In this document: piece by piece, positions 16,608 through 24,784 of the stretch
Layout of the letters: each line of letters begins with the position of its first letter
Numbering within the stretch: position 1 is the first letter of the stretch
Source: an uncultured Spirochaetia bacterium
GTDB taxonomy: Bacteria; Spirochaetota; Spirochaetia; SZUA-6; Bin103
Reading direction: 5' to 3'
Assembly (NCBI GenBank): GCA_958296075.1
Contig: CATQHW010000002.1
Location: 744,001-808,000 of the forward strand
Length of the DNA: 64,000 bases
Translations under genes and position numbers: made by a program
Notes under the pieces: model-generated
The model's input: only the letters and a program-made list of their open reading frames with translations
What the model was told of the DNA's origin: nothing
Database searches by the model: none

Positions 16608-18572
16608 ATGATGGACACTGACGACGGCCTGGGACTGATCCCGCGGCCGAAGGCGGTCCGGCGCCTGCCGGGCGCGGCTCGCGGGGCGCTGGACCTGTTG
16701 GCCGGGCCGGAATGCGCGGCGGCGGCGGCGGTCTACGCGGAGTGCGCTGCGGAGCTGGGCGTGGATGGCGCCGGATCGGGCGGCCGCCGCATCCCGGTCT
16801 CCCTGTCGCTGCGCACGCCCCCGCCGCCGGCCGGCGACCGCGGCGCGGAGGCGTACCGGCTGCAGGTAGCCGGCGACGGCGGCATCGAGGTGCGCGCCGC
16901 ATCGCATGCCGGCCTGGTGTACGGCATCCACACGCTGCTGCACCTGGCCCTCCCGCGAGGCGGGGAGGGGGGCGGGGAGGTGGAGGTGCCGGCCTGCGTG
17001 ATCGACGACTGGCCCGACTTCCGCCTGCGCGGACTGCAGGACGATCCCGCGCGCGGCCAGGTGTCCACGGTCGCCGGCTACGAGCGGCTGATCCGCGAGC
17101 TTTCGCGCCTCAAGTACAACGTGCTCACGTTCCATACCGAGGACCTGTTCGCCTTCGAGCGCTATCCGACCCTGGGCCGGGCGCACGGGGCGATGGACGC
17201 CGGCCAATGGCGGCGCCTGGTGGAGTACGGCCGGCGCTACGGCGAGGAGCTGTTCCTGACCTTTCAGACCTTCGGCCACGCCGGCCGCGTGACCGGCATG
17301 CCGGAGTTCAACCATCTCTCCGACCTGCCGGGCGGCGCCAGCCACTACTCGCCGGCGGTGCCGGCCGTGTACGACTTCATCGGCGACCTGCTCGACGAGC
17401 TGGCGGCGGTGTTCGACGGCGACACCATCCACGTCGGCTGCGACGAGGTAACGCTGGGGGAGCGCGGGCTGCGCTCCGGCGCCATGGTGCGCGAGCGCGG
17501 CGCCGGAGCGGTGTACGTCGACCACGTGCGCGAGGTGGCGCGCCTGGCGCGCCGCCACTGGCGGCGGGTGTTGTTCTTCGCCGAGTTCGCGGACACGCGC
17601 TACCGGCCGCACGCGCAGGGATCGGACGACGACATCCGCGCGCTGCGCGACGCCGGGCTGTCGTTCGTGAACTGGAACTATTACGACGACAAGCCGGAGG
17701 AATACTTCCCGTTCCTGCACCGCCTGCAGCGCCATGGGGTCGATCAGGTGATCTCGCCGGGGGTGTGGACGTGGCGGCAGCTCTTTCCGAGCTTCGCGCT
17801 GACGCGGGAGACGCTGCCGGTCTTCACCAAGCTCGGCTTCGGCGAGGGGATCGCCGACAGCATCACCTGCGCGTGGAACGACACGCGCGATTGCTTCCGG
17901 GAGTTGCATTACCTGAACTACGCGTTCGCCGCCGAGCATCAGTGGAACGGCGCGGCGCCGGTGGAGGCGGCGGAGCCGTTCATCGCGCGCTGGGCGCAGC
18001 GGTTCTTCGGCGCCCCGGCCGATGCGTTGGCGCGGGCGCACGAATGGCTGGGAGACCTGAACGCCAAGGCGTTCGCTGCCGCGCGCCACGACCACCGCTA
18101 CCCGCGGGACTTCAACTGGCGGCCGATGACCGCGCACGCGGTGTTCTGGAACTACCCGGTGCCGGGCGCCGGCAGCGCGCCGGACGCGGCGGCGTCGGAG
18201 CGGCTGGCCGGGGAGGCGCGGGCGCTGCTGGGCGAGGTGACCGCTGCCGCGCCGGCGCTGCCGCGCAACCGGCCGGTCGCCGATCTGGTGGCGTACGAGC
18301 TGCGCCGCGCCGCCTGGCTGTTCGACAGCGTGCGCTTCGGGGCGGCCCCCGACACCGGCGCCGCGGGCCGGCTGGCGCGGGAGCTGCGGCAGCTCGGCCG
18401 CGACTTCGTGCCGCTCTGGGACGCGACCAACATCCCGCAGGGCCGGGAAGCGGTCGAGGAGCGGTTCGCCAAGCTGGTCGGTCTCTACGAGCAGGAGGCG
18501 CGGGCGGTCACGCCGTGGGACGGCCGCTGGGGTCCGGCGCGCCGCATGCAGACCGGCGCTCATCCGATGTGA
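16608..18572 (+). CDS. GH20-like glycoside hydrolase (beta-N-acetylhexosaminidase family), first copy
   Basis: The 654-residue protein begins three bases after the permease stop. Residues 1-130 form an N-terminal domain with LIPRPKAVRRLPG and ASHAGLVYGIHTLLHLA, the usual GH20b lead-in. The barrel starts at VIDDWPDFRLRGLQDDPARG. KYNVLTFHTEDLFAFE and the key IHVGCDEVTLGERG (Cys278-Asp279-Glu280) follow, then WAERR-like segments and VISPGVWTWRQLFPSF. The Asp-Glu pair is where GH20 enzymes keep the substrate-assisting Asp and the acid Glu. The canonical residue before it is Gly, here Cys. No signal peptide is seen. A related gene lies at 27080-29044. The linkage with oligopeptide-type permeases suggests import of an aminosugar oligomer. 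Confidence 0.78.
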   Translation: MMDTDDGLGLIPRPKAVRRLPGAARGALDLLAGPECAAAAAVYAECAAELGVDGAGSGGRRIPVSLSLRTPPPPAGDRGAEAYRLQVAGDGGIEVRAASHAGLVYGIHTLLHLALPRGGEGGGEVEVPACVIDDWPDFRLRGLQDDPARGQVSTVAGYERLIRELSRLKYNVLTFHTEDLFAFERYPTLGRAHGAMDAGQWRRLVEYGRRYGEELFLTFQTFGHAGRVTGMPEFNHLSDLPGGASHYSPAVPAVYDFIGDLLDELAAVFDGDTIHVGCDEVTLGERGLRSGAMVRERGAGAVYVDHVREVARLARRHWRRVLFFAEFADTRYRPHAQGSDDDIRALRDAGLSFVNWNYYDDKPEEYFPFLHRLQRHGVDQVISPGVWTWRQLFPSFALTRETLPVFTKLGFGEGIADSITCAWNDTRDCFRELHYLNYAFAAEHQWNGAAPVEAAEPFIARWAQRFFGAPADALARAHEWLGDLNAKAFAAARHDHRYPRDFNWRPMTAHAVFWNYPVPGAGSAPDAAASERLAGEARALLGEVTAAAPALPRNRPVADLVAYELRRAAWLFDSVRFGAAPDTGAAGRLARELRQLGRDFVPLWDATNIPQGREAVEERFAKLVGLYEQEARAVTPWDGRWGPARRMQTGAHPM

Positions 18573-18580
18573 CCGGAGTG

Positions 18581-18610
18581 GCCGCCCGCCGGGCGCTTGC
18601 AGCGGGCGGC
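18581..18610 (+). terminator. Strong hairpin after the GH20-like gene
   Basis: GCCGCCCGC (18581-18589) pairs with GCGGGCGGC (18602-18610) across a 12-base loop, starting nine bases after the stop. No run of T follows, so intrinsic termination is uncertain. The hairpin overlaps the -35 box of the next promoter. Confidence 0.4.
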
Positions 18611-18626
18611 GGAACGGCCGTATAAA
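18597..18626 (+). promoter_or_regulatory. Predicted sigma70-type promoter for the small BON-like gene
   Basis: TTGCAG (18597-18602) and TATAAA (18621-18626) are 18 bases apart. They lie within a local A+T-rich patch that stands out from the surrounding sequence. The start codon at 18678 is about 50 bases downstream. Confidence 0.55.
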
Positions 18627-18677
18627 TTAGATATATCCGGCGCAAAGGGAGATGAAGCCGGACAGAGGAGGGCTGCG

Positions 18678-18917
18678 ATGGCAACGCTCGAAGAGATCAT
18701 CCTTGGCGATATCGAGGACAGCGGCATAAACGCCTCGGATCTCGGCGTCGAGATACGCAAGGGCAAGGGACTCCTGAACCGCCGCAAGGTGCTGGAGGTG
18801 TTCGGCGTGGTGCACTCGGAGCAGGATCATCAGGCGGTCATGCGCATGGCGGCGCATCACGCCGGCCAGGAATACGACCTGAACGACGCGGTGAAGGTAC
18901 ACGCTCGCCAGCGCTGA
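18678..18917 (+). CDS. Small cytoplasmic protein with a BON-like domain
   Basis: The 79-residue protein starts at an ATG preceded by GAGGAGGG, an excellent ribosome-binding site. The sequence runs MATLEEIILGDIEDSGINAS, then a segment (LGVEIRKGKGLLNRRKVLEV, FGVVHSEQDHQAVMRMA, YDLNDAVKVHARQR) that resembles the beta-alpha-beta layout of BON domains: a strand with a GV-like start, a FGVV strand, an Ala-rich helix and a final DxxxV strand. It lacks a signal peptide. BON domains bind phospholipid or other ligands and often accompany stress proteins. The resemblance is modest and the function is unknown. It has its own promoter and stands alone between two operons. Confidence 0.6.
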   Translation: MATLEEIILGDIEDSGINASDLGVEIRKGKGLLNRRKVLEVFGVVHSEQDHQAVMRMAAHHAGQEYDLNDAVKVHARQR

Positions 18918-18933
18918 CGGCCCGGCCGGACCA

Positions 18934-18990
18934 GGTTCCAGCGAACCGGGGTTCCGGGCGAACAGGGCTCCGGCGGACAGGGTCCCGGCG
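18934..18990 (+). repeat. Three and a half degenerate 15-17-bp palindromic repeats after the BON-like gene
   Basis: Units GGTTCCAGCGAACCGG (18934-18949), GGTTCCGGGCGAACAGG (18950-18966), GCTCCGGCGGACAGG (18967-18981) and GTCCCGGCG (18982-18990) follow one another. The first two can fold as small hairpins (GGTTC/GAACC and GTTC/GAAC). They may act as a terminator or transcript stabiliser. Confidence 0.5.
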
Positions 18991-19066
18991 CGCGTAGACG
19001 GCCGGCGACAGACCGCCCGGAAGCGGTATGGACGATCCGCGCGGGCGGCTCGCCGTCCGTCGTAGT

Positions 19067-19094
19067 TTGACAACGCGCGGCGACCGGATACGGT
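19067..19094 (+). promoter_or_regulatory. Predicted promoter, near-leaderless, for the aminotransferase operon
   Basis: TTGACA (19067-19072) is a perfect -35 box. TACGGT (19089-19094) follows after 16 bases and lies six bases before the GTG start at 19101. Transcription would begin at or next to the start codon. Confidence 0.45.
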
Positions 19095-19100
19095 GGGGCC

Positions 19101-20390
19101 GTGACGAGCGGCGAACCGAACAGCCGCCTGGAACGTTCGGAGCGGGAATACGCGCGGGCGCTGCGCACGGTGGCCGAAGGGACCACCCAGTCCCGGACGC
19201 CGGCCACGCTGATCCCGGGCGTCTATCCCACGTTCGGCGCGCGCGGGCGCGGCGCGTACGTCTGGGACGTCGACGGCAACCGTTACGTCGACTGGATACT
19301 CTGCTTCGGCACGATCGTGCTGGGCCACAGCCATCCGGCGGTGAACGCCGCTGCCGTCAAGGAGATCGAGGCGGGGTTCGCCCTGCCGCTGACCCGTCCG
19401 GTGCAGACCGAGCTGGCGGAGACGCTGGTCGAACTGATCCCCTGCGCGGAACGGGTGCTGTTCATGAAGGCCGGCTCGGAGGCGACCTCGGCCGCCGTGC
19501 GACTGGCCCGCCTGGCGACCGGCCGCGACAAGATCGTGCGCCTGGGCTACCACGGCTGGCACGACTGGTCGTGCGCGCGCGGCGCCGGCATTCCGGCCGC
19601 GGTACGCGCGCTCACGTTCACCTTCGTCTACAACGACCTCGACTCCCTGCGCGCGGTCCTGGAGGCGCATCGCGGCGAAGTCGCCTGCGTGATCATGTGG
19701 CCGTGCGAGATCGACACCCCTCGCCCCGGATTTCTGGAGGGTGTCAAGGAACTCGCCCACCGGCACGGCGCGCTGTTCGTCCTGGACGAGATACGGACCG
19801 GGTTCCGCGTGGCGCTCGGCGGCGCGCAGCAGCACTTCGCGGTCGAGCCCGATCTGGCCACCTTCGGCAAGGCGATGGCGAACGGATTCACGCTGTCGGT
19901 GGTGGCCGGCCGCGCCGACCACATGCGCCGCGTGCGCGACTCATGGTTCTCTTCGACGTTCAACACCAGCTCGATCGATCAGGCGGCGGCGCTGGCGACC
20001 ATCGGCGAGCTGCGGCGCACGGACGCCATCGCCCGCATCTGGCGGACCGGCCGCCGGCTCATGGACGGGCTCGACCGGCTGGCCGCCGCATACGGCGTGG
20101 AGGCGCAGGCGGTGAGCCTGCCGCCCACGCCGTATCTGCGGTTCACCTACCGGGACCCGGCGGCGCGGGAGGCCGCCAAGCAGATCTTCTTCACCGAAAC
20201 GGTCCGGCGCGGGGTGTTCTTTCACCCGCATCACCACTGGTTCGTGAGCGCCGCGCATGGCGAGGCGGAGCTGGCGGAGACGCTGGAGGCGAGCGGTCAC
20301 GCCTTCCAGGCGGTGCGCCGGGCGATCGACGGCGGGCGGACGCTGCCGGCGGCACCGGCCGCCGGAACCTTGGAAGGAGGGGTGCGATGA
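19101..20390 (+). CDS. Class III pyridoxal-phosphate aminotransferase, glutamate-1-semialdehyde aminomutase-like
   Basis: The 429-residue protein starts at GTG. Family segments are YVWDVDGNRYVDWILCFG, VLGHSHPAV, FMKAGSEATSAAVRLARLAT (phosphate-binding Ser-Glu-Ala-Thr), YHGWHDW, FVLDEIRTGFR with the PLP-contacting Asp, and TFGKAMANG with the PLP-binding Lys257. GSA aminomutases and related amino-sugar or amino-acid aminotransferases share this architecture. The copy at 54058 fits true HemL better, so this one probably has another substrate. It is translationally coupled to a sugar deacetylase (ATGA overlap), hinting at amino-sugar metabolism. That link is an inference. Confidence 0.85.
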   Translation: MTSGEPNSRLERSEREYARALRTVAEGTTQSRTPATLIPGVYPTFGARGRGAYVWDVDGNRYVDWILCFGTIVLGHSHPAVNAAAVKEIEAGFALPLTRPVQTELAETLVELIPCAERVLFMKAGSEATSAAVRLARLATGRDKIVRLGYHGWHDWSCARGAGIPAAVRALTFTFVYNDLDSLRAVLEAHRGEVACVIMWPCEIDTPRPGFLEGVKELAHRHGALFVLDEIRTGFRVALGGAQQHFAVEPDLATFGKAMANGFTLSVVAGRADHMRRVRDSWFSSTFNTSSIDQAAALATIGELRRTDAIARIWRTGRRLMDGLDRLAAAYGVEAQAVSLPPTPYLRFTYRDPAAREAAKQIFFTETVRRGVFFHPHHHWFVSAAHGEAELAETLEASGHAFQAVRRAIDGGRTLPAAPAAGTLEGGVR

Positions 20391-21268
20391 GCGAGCGCAG
20401 CCTGGCCAACCGCATCCTTGGATATCCGAAGGACGCGCGCCTGCTGATCGTCAACGCCGACGACTTCGGTCTGTGTCACACCCAGAACGTGGGCACGATG
20501 CGGGCGATCCGCGAAGGGCTGGTGCGCTCCTGCTCGTTGATGGCGCCGGCGCCGTGGGGGCTGCACGGCGCGCAGCTCCTGCGGGAGAACCCGGACGTGC
20601 CGTTCGGGGTCCACCTGACGCTGGTGAGCGAGTACCGGACCTATCGCTGGGGACCGCTGCTGCCGCGCGCGGAGCTCGGCTCGCTGGTGGACCAGTCGGG
20701 GTACTTTCAGCCCGACGACCGCATCCCCAATCTGGTTCGCAATCTCCTCCTGCACGAGGCGGAGCGGGAGTTCCGGGCGCAGATCGAATGGGTGCTGGCG
20801 AGCGGGCTCGCGCCCGCCCATCTGGACAGCCACTACCACGTCCACGAAGAGCGCGACGACCTGTTCGCGCTGACGGTCGATCTGGCGCTGGAATACGGAC
20901 TGGCGCTGCGGGCGCGAGGTGCGGCGCACATCCGGGCGCTGCGCGCCCGCGGCTACCCCACCAACGACCACGACCTGCTCGATTCCGGCAGGACCCCGCC
21001 GGCTGACAAGCCGGCCGCGTTCGCGAAGCTCCTGCGCGAGCTGCCGGAGGGGATCAGCGAATGGGCGTTCCATCCGGCGGTCGCGAGCCCGGAGCTCGAG
21101 GCGATCATGGTCGACCCGCGCATCCCCGGCGTCACCGCGGCGCCCGCCGACCGGCAGTCCGACTTCGACTTCATCACCTCGAAGGAGGCGGCGGCCATCG
21201 TCGCCGAGGAGGGCATCGAGCTGATCACCTACGCGGCGCTGCAGCCCTTCTGGCAGAGCGGACCGTAA
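20387..21268 (+). CDS. ChbG/YdjC-family carbohydrate deacetylase
   Basis: The ATG at 20387 overlaps the upstream stop and has AAGGAGGG in front of it. The 293-residue protein shows the metal-binding signatures of the family: LLIVNADDFGLC (Asp25-Asp26), FGVHLTLVSE (His76) and HLDSHYHVHEE (His145, His149 region). EWAFHPAV follows toward the C-terminus. YdjC/ChbG enzymes remove acetyl groups from chitooligosaccharides or similar N-acetylated sugars. Coupling to the aminotransferase suggests both work on an acetylated amino sugar, compatible with the two GH20-like hydrolases nearby. Substrate specificity is not visible from sequence. Confidence 0.88.
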   Translation: MSERSLANRILGYPKDARLLIVNADDFGLCHTQNVGTMRAIREGLVRSCSLMAPAPWGLHGAQLLRENPDVPFGVHLTLVSEYRTYRWGPLLPRAELGSLVDQSGYFQPDDRIPNLVRNLLLHEAEREFRAQIEWVLASGLAPAHLDSHYHVHEERDDLFALTVDLALEYGLALRARGAAHIRALRARGYPTNDHDLLDSGRTPPADKPAAFAKLLRELPEGISEWAFHPAVASPELEAIMVDPRIPGVTAAPADRQSDFDFITSKEAAAIVAEEGIELITYAALQPFWQSGP

Positions 21269-21279
21269 ATTTTCGACCC

Positions 21280-24135
21280 ATGGTGACGGCGGCGGCGCGA
21301 CGACTCCCGGCGGCCTTTGCGCTGAGCACGGCCGCCGGCAAGCGGCGGGTGATCGGCATCGCGTTGCTGCTCGCCATCCTGGTGCCGTTCGCGGCGTTCA
21401 ACCGCCTGCCCAAGCTCGATACGGTACGGGCCGATCTGGCGGCGGCGCTGTCGCCCACCGCAGAGTGCTTTCAGGGCTTCTGCGTCGAGGCGGCCCCGGA
21501 GTCCACCTTCTTGGCACGTTGGTGGCGGTTCTCCACCACCTATCTGCGTCTGGTGGCGATCGGCATGGCCTTCGCCTTCGCCGCCGCCGGCATAGCCGAG
21601 GCGTTCCTGGCGCCACGTGACGGTCAGGCCGCGGGCGCACGTACGCGGGGGCGGCTGCGGCGCATCCTGACCGGGTTGGGCATGGGGCCGGTGGTCAACC
21701 TCTGCTCGGCCTGCGTGGTGCCGGTGTCGAGCGCCGTGCGGCGCGGGGGACTCGGCGTGGAGGGGGCGCTGGCGCTGGTACACGGTTCGGCGGTCCTCAA
21801 CGTGCCGTCGCTGCTGATGATCGCGGTGATATTCTCGCCGTCGATCGGCGCCAGCCGCGTGCTGCTGGGCGCGGCGGCGGCATTCCTGCTGGGACCGCTG
21901 GTGGCCGCCGCGGCGGGCCGCCGCGCGGCGGGCGGCGCGTGCGAGCCGGCTCCGCCGCCGGCGGCCGACCCGACCGCGACCTGGGGACAGGTGCTGGCCG
22001 CGGGGCTGCCGGCGTGGGCGCGCGCCTCCGGCCGCATGGCGGTGCAGATGGGGCCGATCATGGGGGCGGCCGGCCTGGTCTCCGGCTTCGCCATCCAGGT
22101 GCTCCGCCCGGAGACGGTGGAGGCGTTCCTGGGCGACGATCTGTTCGGGATCCTGGTCGCGGCCACGCTGGGCGTGCTGATCAACGTGCCGCTGCTGTTC
22201 GAGATACCGCTGGTGACCGTGCTGCTGCTGCTCGGCGCCGGCACCGGACCGGCCGCGGCGCTGCTGTTCGCGGCCGCGGCCGGCGGCCCGGTCACCTTCT
22301 GGGGGCTGTCCAAGGTGATCCCGTGGCGCGGCATCGGCGCCTACGCCGCCGGCACCTGGGCGATCGCGGCAGCCGGCGGGCTGCTGGTGCTGGCCGCCGG
22401 CGCACTGCTGCCCGAGCGGCCCCCGCTGCGCCTGCACGCTGCCGGTTCGGGCGACCGCGCCGCCGCGCCCGCGCTCGCGGCGCCGGACGGAGAGGCGCCG
22501 GCTCGCCTGCCGCCGCTGCGCTTTACCGACGTCAGCGTCGAGTCGGGCGTGTCGGGCGACGTGTACCACTCCCGCTCCGCGCACAGCCTGGGCGTGAACT
22601 GGATCGACGTCGACCGCGACGGCCGGCCCGACCTGTTCGCGGTGGGCGGCGACCCGGAGTTCCCGCCGAAGCTGTTCCGCAATCTGGGCGGCGGCCGGTT
22701 CGAGGTCGCGCACCACCTGATCCCGGAGCTGCCCGCGTACGAGATGTCCGGCTCGGTCTTCGCCGACTACGACAACGACGGCGACGACGACATCTACGTC
22801 TACACGGACCGGCAGGAGTGGTATCTGCACGGCAGCAACGTGCCGGACGGCCCGCCGAACCTGCTGCTGAAGAACCTGCTGGTGGAGCGCGGCGGGCGTA
22901 TCCCGGCCGGCCGGCCGCTGTTCGCGGAAGCTGCTGCTGCGGCCGGCGTGGATGACCGCGCTGCGCAGCCGTTCGGCGAGCTGCCGGCCTACCGCACCAA
23001 GGCGGCCGCGTGGCTGGACTACGATCGGGACGGCTGCGTCGACCTGTACGTCGCCCACACGGTGATGAACCGGGCCGGGCTGGAGGCGCTCCGCGACCGG
23101 CTGTACCGCAACCGCTGCGACGGCACCTTCGAGCCTGCGGCCGTGACCGCGAGCGCGCCGCGGTCGGGCTTCGCGGTGCTGGGGGCTCACCTGGACGGCG
23201 ACCGGTGGCCCGATCTGTACGTGGCCAACGTGAGCTTCGATCTGGCGTGGCCGCATCACTGGGATCAGATCTACCGCAACCGCAACGGCGTGCTGGTCGA
23301 ACTGCCGCCGGAGGCGATCCCGGGGGTGGGGGACGACGCGCAGGCGGCGATGGGCATCGACGTGGCCGACGTGAACCTCGACGGCCGCTGGGACCTGTAT
23401 ATTTCCGACCTGCTGGACGATACGCCGCATGAGCGTCCGCCGTGGGGCAACGTGCTCTACCGGGGAGGCACGGAGGCGCTGCTCGACGACAACGCGGCGA
23501 CGGCGGCGGGCATCGCCGGCGACGACTCCTGGGGGGTCAACTTCTTCGACGCCGACCATGACGGGTGGGAGGATCTGTACGTGGCGACCATGATGGGCGC
23601 CGTATCCGAACTGCTCTACGCCAATGATCGCGATGGCACCTTCACCAACGTCGCCGCCGGCGCGGGGTATCTCACCGGCGACAGCCGCGGCAGCGCCGTG
23701 GCCGATTACGACGGTGACGGCGACCTCGACATCGCCGTGGTCAACCAGCACGTGTGCGGCAATACCCGGCCGACCTGCTCGCTGCAGTTGCTCCGCAACG
23801 ACACGCCGGCGGCCGGGCACTGGCTGCAGCTCCGCCTGGCCGGCACGCGCAGCAACCGCAACGCGATCGGCGCGGTGGTGCGGGTACGGGCCGGCGGGCT
23901 GACCATGATGCGGCAGATAAAGGGGGGCTCCGGCGGCCACTCGCAGAGCGCCCTGACCGTCCACTTCGGCCTGGGGCCGGCGACGGCGGCCGACGTGGTG
24001 GAGATCGACTGGCCGTCCGGCCTGCGCACCCGCTGGCGCCGGCAGGAAGCGAACCGCCTGATAGAGGTGATCGAGGGGCAGGCGTGCCGCTCCACCGGAC
24101 TCGCCGATTGTAGCGAAAAGGACCTCGGTCGCTGA
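21280..24135 (+). CDS. Fusion of a YraQ/DUF318-type permease with an FG-GAP/ASPIC ectodomain
   Basis: Read from the ATG at 21280, 12 bases after the previous stop, this is a 951-residue protein. Residues 1-390 contain about eight hydrophobic spans. The motif VNLCSACVVPVSSAVRRGG and a later repeat-like half (GVLINVPLLFEIPLVTVLLL) recall YraQ/ArsP-type DUF318 permeases with their conserved Cys-Ser...Val-Pro motif. After a linker, residues about 395-950 are a series of FG-GAP loops (DVDRDGRPDLF, DYDNDGDDDIY, DYDRDGCVDLY, DVNLDGRWDLY, DADHDGWEDLY, DYDGDGDLDIA). They end in an ASPIC/UnbV domain (VVRVRAGGLTMMRQIKGG and VEIDWPSG). There is no internal stop or frame change, so the fusion appears genuine. 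The transported substrate and the role of the exposed propeller are unknown. Confidence 0.82.
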   Translation: MVTAAARRLPAAFALSTAAGKRRVIGIALLLAILVPFAAFNRLPKLDTVRADLAAALSPTAECFQGFCVEAAPESTFLARWWRFSTTYLRLVAIGMAFAFAAAGIAEAFLAPRDGQAAGARTRGRLRRILTGLGMGPVVNLCSACVVPVSSAVRRGGLGVEGALALVHGSAVLNVPSLLMIAVIFSPSIGASRVLLGAAAAFLLGPLVAAAAGRRAAGGACEPAPPPAADPTATWGQVLAAGLPAWARASGRMAVQMGPIMGAAGLVSGFAIQVLRPETVEAFLGDDLFGILVAATLGVLINVPLLFEIPLVTVLLLLGAGTGPAAALLFAAAAGGPVTFWGLSKVIPWRGIGAYAAGTWAIAAAGGLLVLAAGALLPERPPLRLHAAGSGDRAAAPALAAPDGEAPARLPPLRFTDVSVESGVSGDVYHSRSAHSLGVNWIDVDRDGRPDLFAVGGDPEFPPKLFRNLGGGRFEVAHHLIPELPAYEMSGSVFADYDNDGDDDIYVYTDRQEWYLHGSNVPDGPPNLLLKNLLVERGGRIPAGRPLFAEAAAAAGVDDRAAQPFGELPAYRTKAAAWLDYDRDGCVDLYVAHTVMNRAGLEALRDRLYRNRCDGTFEPAAVTASAPRSGFAVLGAHLDGDRWPDLYVANVSFDLAWPHHWDQIYRNRNGVLVELPPEAIPGVGDDAQAAMGIDVADVNLDGRWDLYISDLLDDTPHERPPWGNVLYRGGTEALLDDNAATAAGIAGDDSWGVNFFDADHDGWEDLYVATMMGAVSELLYANDRDGTFTNVAAGAGYLTGDSRGSAVADYDGDGDLDIAVVNQHVCGNTRPTCSLQLLRNDTPAAGHWLQLRLAGTRSNRNAIGAVVRVRAGGLTMMRQIKGGSGGHSQSALTVHFGLGPATAADVVEIDWPSGLRTRWRRQEANRLIEVIEGQACRSTGLADCSEKDLGR

Positions 24136-24144
24136 TTCCGGGCG

Positions 24145-24756
24145 CTACGGTTGGCGCTCGACAGGGACTTCGGAGGCTCCGGGGAGTGCTCCGCCGTCGA
24201 TCATCAGGGCGGCGACGCGCTCGCCGAGCTCGGTCAGGCGGTAGCCGGTTTCCAGGCTCTGCGTCAGGCCGAGCGTCTTGAGCTTGCGGACGTGCGCCTT
24301 GAACGGCAGCGTCTTCCAGCTCATCGCCGCCGCCAGGTCTCCGGCTCGGGTCGCCGGATGCGCGCGGATGAGCGCCAGCATCGCTGCGGCCCACGGCGCC
24401 GAACTGCGCCGGTCGGCCGCCTGCAGGCGCGCGATCGCCGCCTCGGCGCCGAGCGAGGGCGGCGGCTTGGCAGCCGGCTCTACGGTCAGCTCGAACTCGA
24501 CGCGGGTGACCGTCGCCGACTCCGGCAGCCGCAGGAGCCCGGCGACCGCGGCGACGCGATCGAATCCCGCGCGGCGGAGGTCATCGGCCGTGATGTCGGA
24601 CAGGCGCACGGCCCGGATGTCGGTGACCTTGACCGCGCCGGACGGACGCAGGCGGTAGACACCGCCGACCGCCGCGTGCGGACGCTTCCAATTGCGGAAC
24701 GAGACGGTGATCCGCCCTGCCAGAATCCCTTGGCTGCCCTGCGTGGTGAACTGCAT
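24145..24756 (-). CDS. ASCH-like domain protein with C-terminal winged-helix-like region
   Basis: From the ATG at 24756 the protein has 203 residues. A TTG at 24783 would extend it by nine. The first hundred residues (MQFTTQGSQGILAGRITVSF, then NWKRPHAAVGGVYRL, GAVKVTDIRAVRLSDITADD) fit the ASCH fold, a beta-barrel related to PUA domains that binds RNA or nucleotides. The C-terminal part (AAMLALIRAHPATRAGDLAA, FKAHVRKLKTLGLTQSLETG, YRLTELGERV) reads like a winged helix. ASCH proteins are thought to act as RNA-binding cofactors or regulators. The gene is convergent with the permease fusion, nine bases away, and lies downstream of the HNH remnant on the same strand. Confidence 0.7.
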   Translation of the reverse strand: MQFTTQGSQGILAGRITVSFRNWKRPHAAVGGVYRLRPSGAVKVTDIRAVRLSDITADDLRRAGFDRVAAVAGLLRLPESATVTRVEFELTVEPAAKPPPSLGAEAAIARLQAADRRSSAPWAAAMLALIRAHPATRAGDLAAAMSWKTLPFKAHVRKLKTLGLTQSLETGYRLTELGERVAALMIDGGALPGASEVPVERQP

Positions 24757-24784
24757 GACGTAGCGACGTCCGCGACTAACCAAA

